Source: Chitinophagales bacterium
GTDB lineage: Bacteria; Bacteroidota; Bacteroidia; Chitinophagales; JADIYW01
Assembly (NCBI GenBank): GCA_020848315.1
Contig: JADLAH010000225.1
Span: 1-10,405 of the forward strand
Direction: 5' to 3'
Length of the DNA: 10,405 nucleotides
Shown here: one piece after another, positions 1-6,753 of the stretch
Layout of the letters: each line of letters starts with the position of its first letter
Position numbering within the stretch: position 1 is the stretch's first letter
Notes under the pieces: model-generated
The model's input: the letters and a program-made list of their open reading frames with translations, nothing else
Database searches by the model: none
Told to the model about the DNA's origin: nothing
Translations under genes and position numbers: made by a program

Positions 1-190
1 TCAACTGGGTATATTTGTATATAACCAAAAGTATCAGGATTATAAAAGTGAAACTAAACACAAGTAAATAAATTTTGCTTTTCAAGTAGATGCTTTCGGT
101 GTAAGAGTCGGCAAACAAATAGGCGGATTTGTAGAGTTGGGTTTTGGTTTTGCCGGCATAGTTAAAGTGGGTATTTCAGGCAGGTTCTGA
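1..190 (+). pseudogene. 3' end of an outer-membrane beta-barrel protein gene, with an in-frame stop
   Basis: The reading frame starting at base 2 runs to a TGA at 188-190 and is broken by one TAA at 65-67. After that stop it reads INFAFQVDAFGVRVGKQIGG and then FVELGFGFAGIVKVGISGRF. Alternating hydrophobic and polar residues, Gly-rich turns and a C-terminal Phe are typical of the last strands of an outer-membrane beta-barrel, where the final aromatic residue is the BAM recognition signal. The part before the stop (LGIFVYNQKYQDYKSE) also looks like a strand followed by a polar loop, so I read both parts as one gene. The stop could be a real nonsense mutation, an assembly error, or the true end of a different protein. 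The 5' part lies outside the window, and the exact family is not identified. Confidence 0.5.
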
Positions 191-268
191 TTTTGCCTTT
201 GATGTCTGAGCAGAAACTCACATAAAGGACTTTGCATAAAAATAAAATTAGCAGTAGATTCAGCAATC

Positions 269-733
269 TTACCGATACGCCTTCTTAACGCGTTGTATCT
301 CTTTTTGCGTGTCGCGTTCCTTAATCGTTTCCCGTTTGTCGTAGGCTTTCTTGCCTTTCGCCAGTTCTATCTGTATCTTAGCAATACCCCGTTCGTTGAA
401 GAAAATTTTGTATGGAATAATAGTCAGCCCTTTTTCCTTAATCTTCCCTTCCAGCTTGCGCAGTTCCCTTTTCTGCAACAGCAATTTGCGCAGGCGCAGC
501 GGTTCGTGGTTGGCATAGCTGCCATTGCTGTACACCGAGATGTGCAGATTTTTCAGCCAGAGTTCGCCGTTTCTGAAATAGCAGAAGCTGTCCGACATAT
601 TCACCTTGCCTTCTTTTACCGATTTGATTTCCGTTCCGGTAAGCACAAGACCTGCCTTGTACGACTCTATAAATTCGTAATTAAACCGCGCTTTTCGGTT
701 CACAATTTCCGGCAACTCAAATTTCTTGCTCAC
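269..733 (-). CDS. smpB: SsrA-binding protein SmpB
   Basis: SmpB binds tmRNA and brings it to stalled ribosomes, where trans-translation frees the ribosome and tags the unfinished protein. The 154-residue length is normal for the family. The N-terminal part carries the expected NRKARFNYEFIE, GLVLTGTEIKSVKEG and SDSF segments of the OB-fold. The basic C-terminus has the conserved KGKKAYDKRETIKERD stretch that leads into the tail entering the mRNA channel. The start codon is GTG (731-733). It is preferred because the family N-terminus begins there and a -7 promoter element ends only four bases upstream, which suggests a leaderless mRNA. No Shine-Dalgarno sequence is visible. The gene is divergent from the SpmA/SpmB-like gene and convergent with the beta-barrel remnant. 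The tmRNA gene itself is not in the window. Confidence 0.97.
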   Translation of the reverse strand: MSKKFELPEIVNRKARFNYEFIESYKAGLVLTGTEIKSVKEGKVNMSDSFCYFRNGELWLKNLHISVYSNGSYANHEPLRLRKLLLQKRELRKLEGKIKEKGLTIIPYKIFFNERGIAKIQIELAKGKKAYDKRETIKERDTQKEIQRVKKAYR

Positions 734-737
734 GACG

Positions 738-745
738 CAAATTTA
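738..745 (-). promoter_or_regulatory. Predicted -7 element of the smpB promoter
   Basis: Read on the minus strand, this is TAAATTTG, matching the Bacteroidota primary-sigma -7 consensus TAnnTTTG. It ends four bases before the GTG start of smpB, so transcription would begin at or next to the start codon. I find no TTG -33 element at the usual distance, so the call rests on one box and its position. Confidence 0.5.
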
Positions 746-750
746 TTGAT

Positions 751-778
751 TAATTGGCGAATAAGCTAATTGGTGAAT
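751..778. repeat. Two short direct repeats in the smpB/spmAB divergent region
   Basis: The unit TAATTGGYGAAT occurs at 751-762 (with C) and 767-778 (with T), matching at 11 of 12 positions with a 16-bp offset. The repeats lie between the divergent starts of smpB and the SpmA/SpmB-like gene. They may bind a regulator or may be simple AT-rich duplication; nothing in the sequence decides. Confidence 0.4.
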
Positions 779-810
779 TAAATTCGTAAATTGCCACTAT
801 AATCCTTTCT

Positions 811-2055
811 ATGATACTCAATTATATCTGGATACTTTTTTTCGTCTTGTCGTTTATTATGGTGCTGTTCAAACTCATCGTCCTCGGCGATGTGACAGTA
901 CTTTCAGCCACGGTCAATGCCATTACCGATTCTTCCAAAACGGCTTTCGAGATTTCGCTCGGACTCACCGGTGTGATGTGCTTCTGGCTGGGTATAATGA
1001 AGGTGGGCGAAAATGGCGGCGCCATACGGATTTTCTCCAGACTCATCAGTCCGTTTTTTTCGAGGCTGTTTCCCGAAATTCCGAAAGACCATCCCGCTAT
1101 GGGCAGCATTCTTATGAATTATTCGGCCAATATGCTGGGACTAGATAATGCGGCGACGCCGCTGGGATTAAAGGCGATGAAGGAATTGCAGGAAATCAAT
1201 CCGCAGAAGGAACAGGCTTCCAACGCCATGATTATGTTTCTGACACTGAACACGGCGGGCTTTACCATCATACCGGTCAGCATTATAGCCTTCCGCGCAA
1301 CAGCTGGAGCGCTCAATCCGACAGATATCTTTTTGCCGCTGCTGATTGCCACTTACGGCGGCATGATTTCCGGACTTATCGTGTGCACCTTCATTCAGAA
1401 AATAAAATGGGACGTGGTACTCACTTTGTGGGTGTTGGGTATTGTCGGGTTTATTTCAGGATTGACCTATTTATTCAGTGCCATGCCAAAAGAACAGATG
1501 GAAGTTGTCAGTAATGTAATGGGCGGCCTGATTATATTTTCCATCATCATCGCCTTTATCGCGCTCGCTTTTTTCAGAAAAGTGAATGTGTATGAATCTT
1601 TCATAGATGGCGCAAAGGAAGGGTTTGAGGTGACGGTGAAAATTATTCCGTATCTCGTGGCTATGCTGGTTGGTATTGGCATTTTCAGAGCCAGCGGTGG
1701 TATGCAGCTGATCACCGAGGGCATCGCCTACCTGTTTCATGCCGCCGGATTGGACACCCGTTTTGTGGATGCGCTGCCGGTCGCCATCATGAAGCCATTC
1801 AGCGGCAGTGGTGCCCGAGGATTGATGGTGGATTTAATAAAACCGGTCACGGAAGGAGGGCTCGGTGCGGACAGTTTCGCAGGCAGACTAGCCGGTATTT
1901 TTAATGGCAGCCACGATACGACTTTCTATGTGCTGGCCGTGTATTTCGGATCGGTGGCTATCAAAAAGACACGGTATGTGGTAGCAACCAGCTTATTCGC
2001 GGAACTGGTCAGTATTATCCTGAGTATTGTGGTTTGTTATATTTTCTTTGGCTAA
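811..2055 (+). CDS. Fused SpmA/SpmB-type nucleoside-recognition (Gate domain) membrane protein
   Basis: This 414-residue polytopic inner-membrane protein joins two domains that are separate proteins, SpmA and SpmB, in Bacillus. The first half (about residues 1-195) has the SpmA-like motif MNYSANMLGLDNAATPLGLK, then EL.EINP and a Thr/Asn-rich TLNTAGFTIIP segment. The second half (about 230-414) is SpmB-like, with KIIPYLVAMLVGIGIFRASG, then KPFSGSGARGLMVDL and FNGSHDTTFYVLAVYFG. Both belong to the nucleoside-recognition/Gate fold. In Bacillus these proteins affect spore core dehydration. The substrate here is unknown, and sporulation is not expected in this lineage, so transport or gating is inference. 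The ATG at 811 gives a membrane-spanning N-terminus; no ribosome-binding site is clear. The TAA stop overlaps the A-run of the following hairpin. Confidence 0.88.
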   Translation: MILNYIWILFFVLSFIMVLFKLIVLGDVTVLSATVNAITDSSKTAFEISLGLTGVMCFWLGIMKVGENGGAIRIFSRLISPFFSRLFPEIPKDHPAMGSILMNYSANMLGLDNAATPLGLKAMKELQEINPQKEQASNAMIMFLTLNTAGFTIIPVSIIAFRATAGALNPTDIFLPLLIATYGGMISGLIVCTFIQKIKWDVVLTLWVLGIVGFISGLTYLFSAMPKEQMEVVSNVMGGLIIFSIIIAFIALAFFRKVNVYESFIDGAKEGFEVTVKIIPYLVAMLVGIGIFRASGGMQLITEGIAYLFHAAGLDTRFVDALPVAIMKPFSGSGARGLMVDLIKPVTEGGLGADSFAGRLAGIFNGSHDTTFYVLAVYFGSVAIKKTRYVVATSLFAELVSIILSIVVCYIFFG

Positions 2056-2085
2056 AAAAATAGCCGGGAAATTTATTCCCGGCTA
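2054..2085 (-). terminator. Intrinsic terminator, U-tract on the minus strand
   Basis: A perfect 10-bp stem, TAGCCGGGAA (2061-2070) with TTCCCGGCTA (2076-2085), encloses a five-base loop. The run of seven A at 2054-2060 is a U-tract when read on the minus strand, so the element fits termination of the lipocalin transcript, about 140 bp after its stop codon. On the plus strand the same stem follows the stop of the SpmA/SpmB-like gene by five bases but lacks a U-tract; it could still protect that mRNA's 3' end. Confidence 0.8.
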
Positions 2086-2226
2086 GCAGTTCCGATGGCG
2101 TATTGCTGATGTGCAATGAGACGTAGACACATCCAATGGCTGTAAACTTTCCTGAAAAAGAATTGCAATACACCACCGGCAACCATTCAACACATTCGTA
2201 CTAATATATATAGAAGCATCGCTGGC

Positions 2227-2757
2227 CTATTGCTCGCAGTCATGTACTGTTCGCTGCAATAAACTCATGTTGATGCCGAAAGCCGCCCATCTGTCGATGA
2301 TTTCCTGTACTTTCGCTTCGTCCATAGTCGGCGTGCGGCTCAGTATCCACCAGGTGGTTTTGCTCTCGTTGGAAACAACGGCATAGGAATAGTCGTCGGC
2401 AATTTCCACAATCCAGTAATTGGATTCAGCTGGTTGAATACCAAAAAATCCTACGCGCAGCTTCGCATTGCCCGAATTAGGCTCCACGGTGGCTTTTCCG
2501 GTAATTTCCGCAGGCTGACCGTCCGGGCCAATCTGTTTGTTCACCACTTTAATGGAACCATCCGGATTCAGGCTATATTCTGCCGTCACACATTTGGCAT
2601 TAAAGGAAAAGAATTGTGGCAATGCGGCAATCTGATACCACTTGCCCAGGTATCGATTCAGGTCGATAGTGGTGCTGGTAGGCGCAATCGGTGTCAGATT
2701 GGTGGGAATGCAGCTCGTCATAAGCGCGACAAATGCAATTAATATCAGTTTTTTCAT
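2227..2757 (-). CDS. Blc-type bacterial lipocalin lipoprotein
   Basis: This is a 176-residue lipocalin of the bacterial Blc family, outer-membrane lipoproteins that bind fatty acids or lysophospholipids and are linked to envelope stress. It begins with MKKLILIAFVALMTSC, a lipoprotein signal peptide with the lipid-bearing Cys at 16; the -3 residue is Met rather than the usual Leu. The lipocalin GxW motif is YLGKWYQIA (about 36-44). The Blc-like end of the barrel is YAVVSNESKTTWWILSRTPT, followed by a C-terminal helix. Cys56 and Cys174 are placed so that they could form the disulfide common in lipocalins (inference). The gene lies 111 bp downstream of recN on the same strand, but a dyad in between suggests its own control. 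A strong terminator follows. The ligand cannot be told from sequence. Confidence 0.9.
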   Translation of the reverse strand: MKKLILIAFVALMTSCIPTNLTPIAPTSTTIDLNRYLGKWYQIAALPQFFSFNAKCVTAEYSLNPDGSIKVVNKQIGPDGQPAEITGKATVEPNSGNAKLRVGFFGIQPAESNYWIVEIADDYSYAVVSNESKTTWWILSRTPTMDEAKVQEIIDRWAAFGINMSLLQRTVHDCEQ

Positions 2758-2808
2758 ACAATCTAGTTTTATTTGGTAGTAGATAGTATGAAAACAAGGT
2801 GGAATTTA

Positions 2809-2844
2809 TTTTGTTTAATACTTGCATTGGAATGTTAAACAAAA
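2809..2844. promoter_or_regulatory. Inverted repeat upstream of the lipocalin gene, possible operator
   Basis: TTTTGTTTAA (2809-2818) and TTAAACAAAA (2835-2844) are perfect 10-bp inverted arms separated by 16 bp. The dyad lies 52 bp before the lipocalin start codon and 25 bp beyond the recN stop. Its place in the promoter region suggests an operator, but it is AT-rich and may be chance. No TAnnTTTG box was found between the dyad and the gene. Confidence 0.35.
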
Positions 2845-2868
2845 ATTTTGAATAGGTGGCAAATAAAT

Positions 2869-4527
2869 TTAGCCTATTAGCTTTCTGGCATTTTCCAAAG
2901 CTTCTTTCGGAGGATTGTTGCCGCTGAGCATTACCGCAATTTCATGCAGACGCTCATCGCCCTGCAGCGTTTTTATTTCGGTATAAGTGACGGCCTTGTC
3001 GTGGTTCTTGAAGACAAATAAATGCAGGTCGGCTTTTGCTGCCACCTGCGGCAGATGTGTAATGGCAATTACCTGATGTTTCTGTCCCAGCGATTGCAGG
3101 ATATGCCCTACTTTCTGAGCGACATCGCCGGAAATGCCGGTATCTATTTCGTCAAATATCAGGGTAGGTAGCGTGATGGTTTCGGCTACCAGACTTTTTA
3201 TCGCCAGCATCAGCCTGGATTTTTCTCCGCCACTGCCCACTTCATCGAGCGGTTGCGGTGCAGTGCCTTTGTTGGCAGAAAAGAGTAATCGTATTTCATC
3301 GATGCCGAATGCATTTAGCTTCTCTGCGTCCGCGACTTTCTGTTCCAGAATGATATGTCCAAACGGCATGCCCAAATCTACCAGCAGTGAAGAAACCTTA
3401 CTCTCCGCGGTTTTGATTTTCTCGTTTCTGTTTTTGGAAATGCGTTGGGCCGTTTCAAACAGCGATTTTCTGTCTTTCTTCAGTTCACTTTCCAAACGGA
3501 TAATTTCTTCCGAAGAATGGACATAAGAATCGGCCTTTTGTTGCAATTCCTGTTGTATGGCAATCAGTTCCTGTACAGCAGATACATGATGTTTCTGTAA
3601 CAACCTGTTGATGGTGGTTTGCTTTTCCATCAGTACCTGAACGCGTTCCTCATTGTATTCCGTGGCATCCGCAATATTCGTGATTTGGCGCGTGATGCTT
3701 TTTAAATCATCGGTAAGTGCTGATAGCGTAGCGTGCATCTCTGTTAGTACACTGTGGTATCCTGTCAGCTGACCGATTTGTTTATTGGCTTGCAGCAATT
3801 GGCTCAGCGCAGCAAATTCATTGCCGTCTATCAGCTGATAGGCTTCCGCCAGATTGCGTTTTATGGTCTCCGCATTTTGCAGTACACTCAGTTCGCTTTC
3901 GATACTTTCAAATTCTTCTTCATTCAAATTCGCATCCGACAACTCATTCAGCTGAAATGAAATAAAATCAAATTCCTTCTGCAATCGGATTTGTTCTTCC
4001 TGCAGTTGTTGCAGGCGCGCTTGCTTTTGCTTATATAAATGATAGGAAGTCTGGTATTCTTTTACAACAGCAGTTTGTCTGGATAATTCATCCAGGATTT
4101 CACAAAAGAAAAATTTATCGAGCAGGTTTTGCGTTTCCTGCTGCGCATGGATGTCCACAAGTTGTTCCGTCAGTTGCTGCAGCACATCGAGTGTGACCGG
4201 CGTGTCGTTGATGAATGCCCTGGATTTTCCGTTGCTGTTGATTTCTCTGCGTATGACCGTGATGTCATCATATTCCAGGTCTTCCGTTTCAAAGAAAGAT
4301 TGCAGTCCGTGATCTTTCAGCAGAAAGGTTGCTTCCACCACACACTTTTCCGTCTTGTTGCGCAATACCGATGAATCCGCGCGTTTGCCCAGAATCAGGT
4401 TCATCGCTCCCAGAAGAATGGACTTGCCTGCTCCGGTTTCGCCGGTGATAATATTCAGCTGCCGGTCGAAGGTAATATCGACGGATTCGATGATGGCATA
4501 ATTTCGGATGGAAAGCGACTGCAGCAT
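2869..4527 (-). CDS. recN: DNA repair protein RecN
   Basis: RecN is an SMC-like ATPase of double-strand break repair that acts on DNA ends with RecA. The 552-residue protein is full length. Walker A is GETGAGKS (about 29-36). A long Gln/Glu/Leu-rich coiled-coil region fills the middle. The C-terminal ATPase half has the ABC signature in DEVGSGGEKSR (about 428-438), Walker B in TLIFDEIDTGISG (about 455-467) and the switch His in ITHLPQVAAKAD. I chose the ATG at 4525-4527 because the family starts with a pattern like MLQSLSIRNYAIIE. The open frame extends seven codons further to a TTG at 4546-4548, only two bases from the upstream stop, which is less likely. The gap to the DUF4835 gene is 23 bp, so recN is probably the last gene of the bamD cluster. 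No LexA-type box was recognised. Confidence 0.96.
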   Translation of the reverse strand: MLQSLSIRNYAIIESVDITFDRQLNIITGETGAGKSILLGAMNLILGKRADSSVLRNKTEKCVVEATFLLKDHGLQSFFETEDLEYDDITVIRREINSNGKSRAFINDTPVTLDVLQQLTEQLVDIHAQQETQNLLDKFFFCEILDELSRQTAVVKEYQTSYHLYKQKQARLQQLQEEQIRLQKEFDFISFQLNELSDANLNEEEFESIESELSVLQNAETIKRNLAEAYQLIDGNEFAALSQLLQANKQIGQLTGYHSVLTEMHATLSALTDDLKSITRQITNIADATEYNEERVQVLMEKQTTINRLLQKHHVSAVQELIAIQQELQQKADSYVHSSEEIIRLESELKKDRKSLFETAQRISKNRNEKIKTAESKVSSLLVDLGMPFGHIILEQKVADAEKLNAFGIDEIRLLFSANKGTAPQPLDEVGSGGEKSRLMLAIKSLVAETITLPTLIFDEIDTGISGDVAQKVGHILQSLGQKHQVIAITHLPQVAAKADLHLFVFKNHDKAVTYTEIKTLQGDERLHEIAVMLSGNNPPKEALENARKLIG

Positions 4528-4550
4528 GGCAGCAAAAATACAAAGCAATT

Positions 4551-5507
4551 TTAATTTTTGCCTATCTGTTTGTATTTATCCGAATTAATCGGGTCAAGTG
4601 TGGAGAGCAATTGGATAATCATGGTGCGTTCCGCCATATCACTCTTGGAGTAAATATTGATTAATTCCGCGTTTTTGGCAATGAAGAAATTGCGGAGCGG
4701 CAATAATCCCGGATTATCCGTGTTCACCTTTTGCAGAATAGATAAAGACGAGGTGATGGAGGCTCTCGCCTGAAAGGCGTCTGTATATAATTTGTCGAGA
4801 CCGCTCAGGTGATAGCTGTAAAAAGCCGTACGCATATCTTTGTAGCGCGGGTTCAGCCAGTTGTCAGCCAGTACAAACCGGTTGATAGTTCCGGTGGTGA
4901 AACTCATACCGCCGTCAAACTGGCTCCAGCCTTTGTATTTGGTTTTTTCATTGGCAGGCACGTTGTTGCAGAGCAGCAGCGCCCGCTGAAAATAGGTGGT
5001 GCCGCCTTCCTTACCAAAGGATTCGTAGTCATATGCCAGAATGATATAGGCATAATAGGCCAGGAGAGAAGTTATCTGTGAAGTAAATCCATTGTCATTG
5101 TAATCCAGGTTTTGCAGGTCTGAATAGGCGAAGTCAAATGACTTGTCCTGCAGGTTCAGCATCGTCGTATTGTAGTTGGAATTAAAAACCGGTCGCTGCG
5201 ACTGTATAATCGCGCTGGCGCGGTATTCACCTTCGGTCGGAATTTCATTGATATTGATAATGATATTGCAGCGGATACGTTCGGCGTCTTTGTAGTTGTC
5301 GTTGGTCCATTTTCTGCCGTTCAGGAATTCGCGGAAAAAACTCTCCATATTGCGGAATACCTGCGGATCCACGTTTTGGTTCTTAGGTGCGTTGATGGTT
5401 ACGTTGCAGTTGAGTTCCTGCGCATGTGTGTTTGCAAAAAACAGTATCAGCGCGAGTATGCAACCACCGCGCAATAAGGAAGAAAATGTCGAACGCCACT
5501 GCATCAT
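4551..5507 (-). CDS. DUF4835 family secreted protein of unknown function
   Basis: This 318-residue protein begins with a Sec signal peptide: a basic start, a hydrophobic core (about 15-25) and a likely signal peptidase I site after THA (about residue 29). The mature protein starts QELNCNVTIN, typical of the Bacteroidota DUF4835 family. It has no lipobox and no internal transmembrane segment, so it is probably periplasmic or loosely tied to the outer membrane. I see no catalytic motif; Tyr/Asn/Phe-rich stretches such as LAYYAYIILAYDYESFGKEG are present. Its ATG overlaps the coaBC stop (ATGA, four shared bases), so translation is probably coupled. Its place between coaBC and recN is, from memory, a recurring Bacteroidota arrangement. 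The molecular function is not known to me. Confidence 0.88.
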   Translation of the reverse strand: MMQWRSTFSSLLRGGCILALILFFANTHAQELNCNVTINAPKNQNVDPQVFRNMESFFREFLNGRKWTNDNYKDAERIRCNIIININEIPTEGEYRASAIIQSQRPVFNSNYNTTMLNLQDKSFDFAYSDLQNLDYNDNGFTSQITSLLAYYAYIILAYDYESFGKEGGTTYFQRALLLCNNVPANEKTKYKGWSQFDGGMSFTTGTINRFVLADNWLNPRYKDMRTAFYSYHLSGLDKLYTDAFQARASITSSLSILQKVNTDNPGLLPLRNFFIAKNAELINIYSKSDMAERTMIIQLLSTLDPINSDKYKQIGKN

Positions 5508-6730
5508 AATAATGTTTCTATCGCGTGAATAATGTCATCTGCCACGGCAGTCTTAGACTTTAACCCGAATTTAGTGATTTTATTGTTGCGGTCAACGGTG
5601 GTGATTTTATTTGTATTAAACTGAAAGCCCGCACCTTTGTCATTCAATGAGTTTAACACTATCAGATCGAAGTTTTTCTTCTGTAGTTTGGCTTGCGCGT
5701 GCGCCAATTCGTTGTTGGTTTCCAGCGCGAAGCCTATGGAAAGTTGTTTTTTCTTTTTGATTTTTCCGAATTCGGCGGCGATGTCCACATTCTTTTTAAG
5801 TACAATGGAAAATTCCGCATCCGACTTTTTGATTTTCTGCGCCGCAACATTTTTTGGAGTATAGTCAGCTACCGCCGCGGCAAAAATGCAGACATCGCTT
5901 TTGGCGAAGTGCGGTTTACACGCGGCATACATTTGCGCTGCGGAAAATACATGTGTCACTTTGATATCATCCGGTACGGATAGTTTGGATGGTCCGAGTA
6001 TGAGTTGCACATCGGCGCCCATCTTGCGGGCGGCCATGGCCAGCTCTATGCCCATCTTGCCGGATGAGTGGTTGCCGATAAATCGCACCGGATCCAACGC
6101 TTCATAGGTGGGGCCTGCGGTAATAAGCACTTTCTTTCCGGTCAGCTTAGTCGGGATGGTCGGTTGCAGAGCTTGTTCCAGAAAGGTTACAATCTCTTCC
6201 GGTTCCGCCATGCGGCCTTCTCCGTGCAGTCCGCTCGCCAGTTCGCCGTTATTCACAGGAATGATGGTATTGCCGTAGGATTGCAGTCGCTGCAGATTGG
6301 ATTTGGTAGAAGGATGCTTCCACATGTCTTCGTCCATGGCCGGTGCCAGAAAAACCGGGCAGCGTGCCGACAGATATACGCCCAACAGCAGATTGTCGCA
6401 GAGGCCGTTCGCCATTTTGGCGAGAGTGCCTGCGGATGCGGGAGCTACCACTATGGCATCCGCCCAAAGTGCCAATTCCACATGGTTGTTCCAGTTGGTC
6501 TTGCCGGCATTGGTGTAAGAAACGTGGCATTCATTCTTGGACAGTGTGGCCAGCGTTAGCGGCGCAATAAATTCCGTGGCGGACGGTGTCATCACCACTT
6601 TTACCTGCGCACCTTGTCTGACCAGCAATCTTACTAAAAAAGCTGCCTTGTAGGCAGCTATACTTCCACAAACTGCAACGAGGATATGCTTATCCGCGAG
6701 CGTTGTAGGTATGTTTTTAGGAGAAGGCAT
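5504..6730 (-). CDS. coaBC: Bifunctional phosphopantothenoylcysteine decarboxylase / phosphopantothenate-cysteine ligase
   Basis: CoaBC makes 4'-phosphopantetheine for coenzyme A: the CoaB part joins 4'-phosphopantothenate to cysteine, and the FMN-bearing CoaC part decarboxylates the product. The 408-residue protein has both domains. CoaC (about 14-190) shows GSIAAYK at the FMN site, the catalytic His in NHVELALWAD (about His83) and the substrate motif PAMDEDMW (130-137). CoaB (about 197-408) shows ITAGPTYEALDPVRFIGNHS, then SGKMG, and FAAAVADYTPK. In the flap motif ELASGLHGEGRM the position that is Cys158 in the E. coli enzyme is Ser166. The ATG at 6728-6730 lies 23 bp after rpoZ, and the stop overlaps the start of the DUF4835 gene. 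The gene is expected to be essential. Confidence 0.96.
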   Translation of the reverse strand: MPSPKNIPTTLADKHILVAVCGSIAAYKAAFLVRLLVRQGAQVKVVMTPSATEFIAPLTLATLSKNECHVSYTNAGKTNWNNHVELALWADAIVVAPASAGTLAKMANGLCDNLLLGVYLSARCPVFLAPAMDEDMWKHPSTKSNLQRLQSYGNTIIPVNNGELASGLHGEGRMAEPEEIVTFLEQALQPTIPTKLTGKKVLITAGPTYEALDPVRFIGNHSSGKMGIELAMAARKMGADVQLILGPSKLSVPDDIKVTHVFSAAQMYAACKPHFAKSDVCIFAAAVADYTPKNVAAQKIKKSDAEFSIVLKKNVDIAAEFGKIKKKKQLSIGFALETNNELAHAQAKLQKKNFDLIVLNSLNDKGAGFQFNTNKITTVDRNNKITKFGLKSKTAVADDIIHAIETLL

Positions 6731-6753
6731 CCTTCATCTTTTAAGATGGTGAA

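Noticed and set aside
196..228. Imperfect hairpin between the beta-barrel remnant and smpB
   Set aside because: The stem (CCTTT...AAAGG) has bulges and no U-tract directly after it on either strand, so it is too weak to call a terminator.
293..769. A 158-codon open frame on the plus strand opposite smpB
   Set aside because: It is fully explained as the antisense shadow of smpB; its translation has no domain pattern, while smpB has clear family motifs.
787..793. TAAATTG as a -7 element for the SpmA/SpmB-like gene
   Set aside because: It lacks one T of the consensus and the nearest upstream TTG is only 14 bases away.
2600..2842. An 80-codon minus-strand frame overlapping the lipocalin start and upstream region
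   Set aside because: It is out of frame with the lipocalin, covers its signal peptide region, and has no recognisable sequence.
2851..2878. AATAGG / CCTATT pairing at the end of recN as a terminator
   Set aside because: A six-bp stem with a 16-base loop, overlapping the coding end and without a clean U-tract, is weak evidence.
4528..4548. Longer RecN start at a TTG codon
   Set aside because: The extra seven residues (MLCIFAA) are not part of the family N-terminus, and the ATG at 4527 gives the standard start.
6068..6559. A 163-codon open frame on the plus strand opposite coaBC
   Set aside because: CoaBC motifs on the minus strand span the whole stretch; the plus-strand product is rich in Arg, His and Cys with no recognisable fold.
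6735..6748. CATCTT / AAGATG inverted repeat between rpoZ and coaBC
   Set aside because: Only six pairs with a two-base gap; such short repeats are expected by chance and it does not suit a terminator inside an operon.
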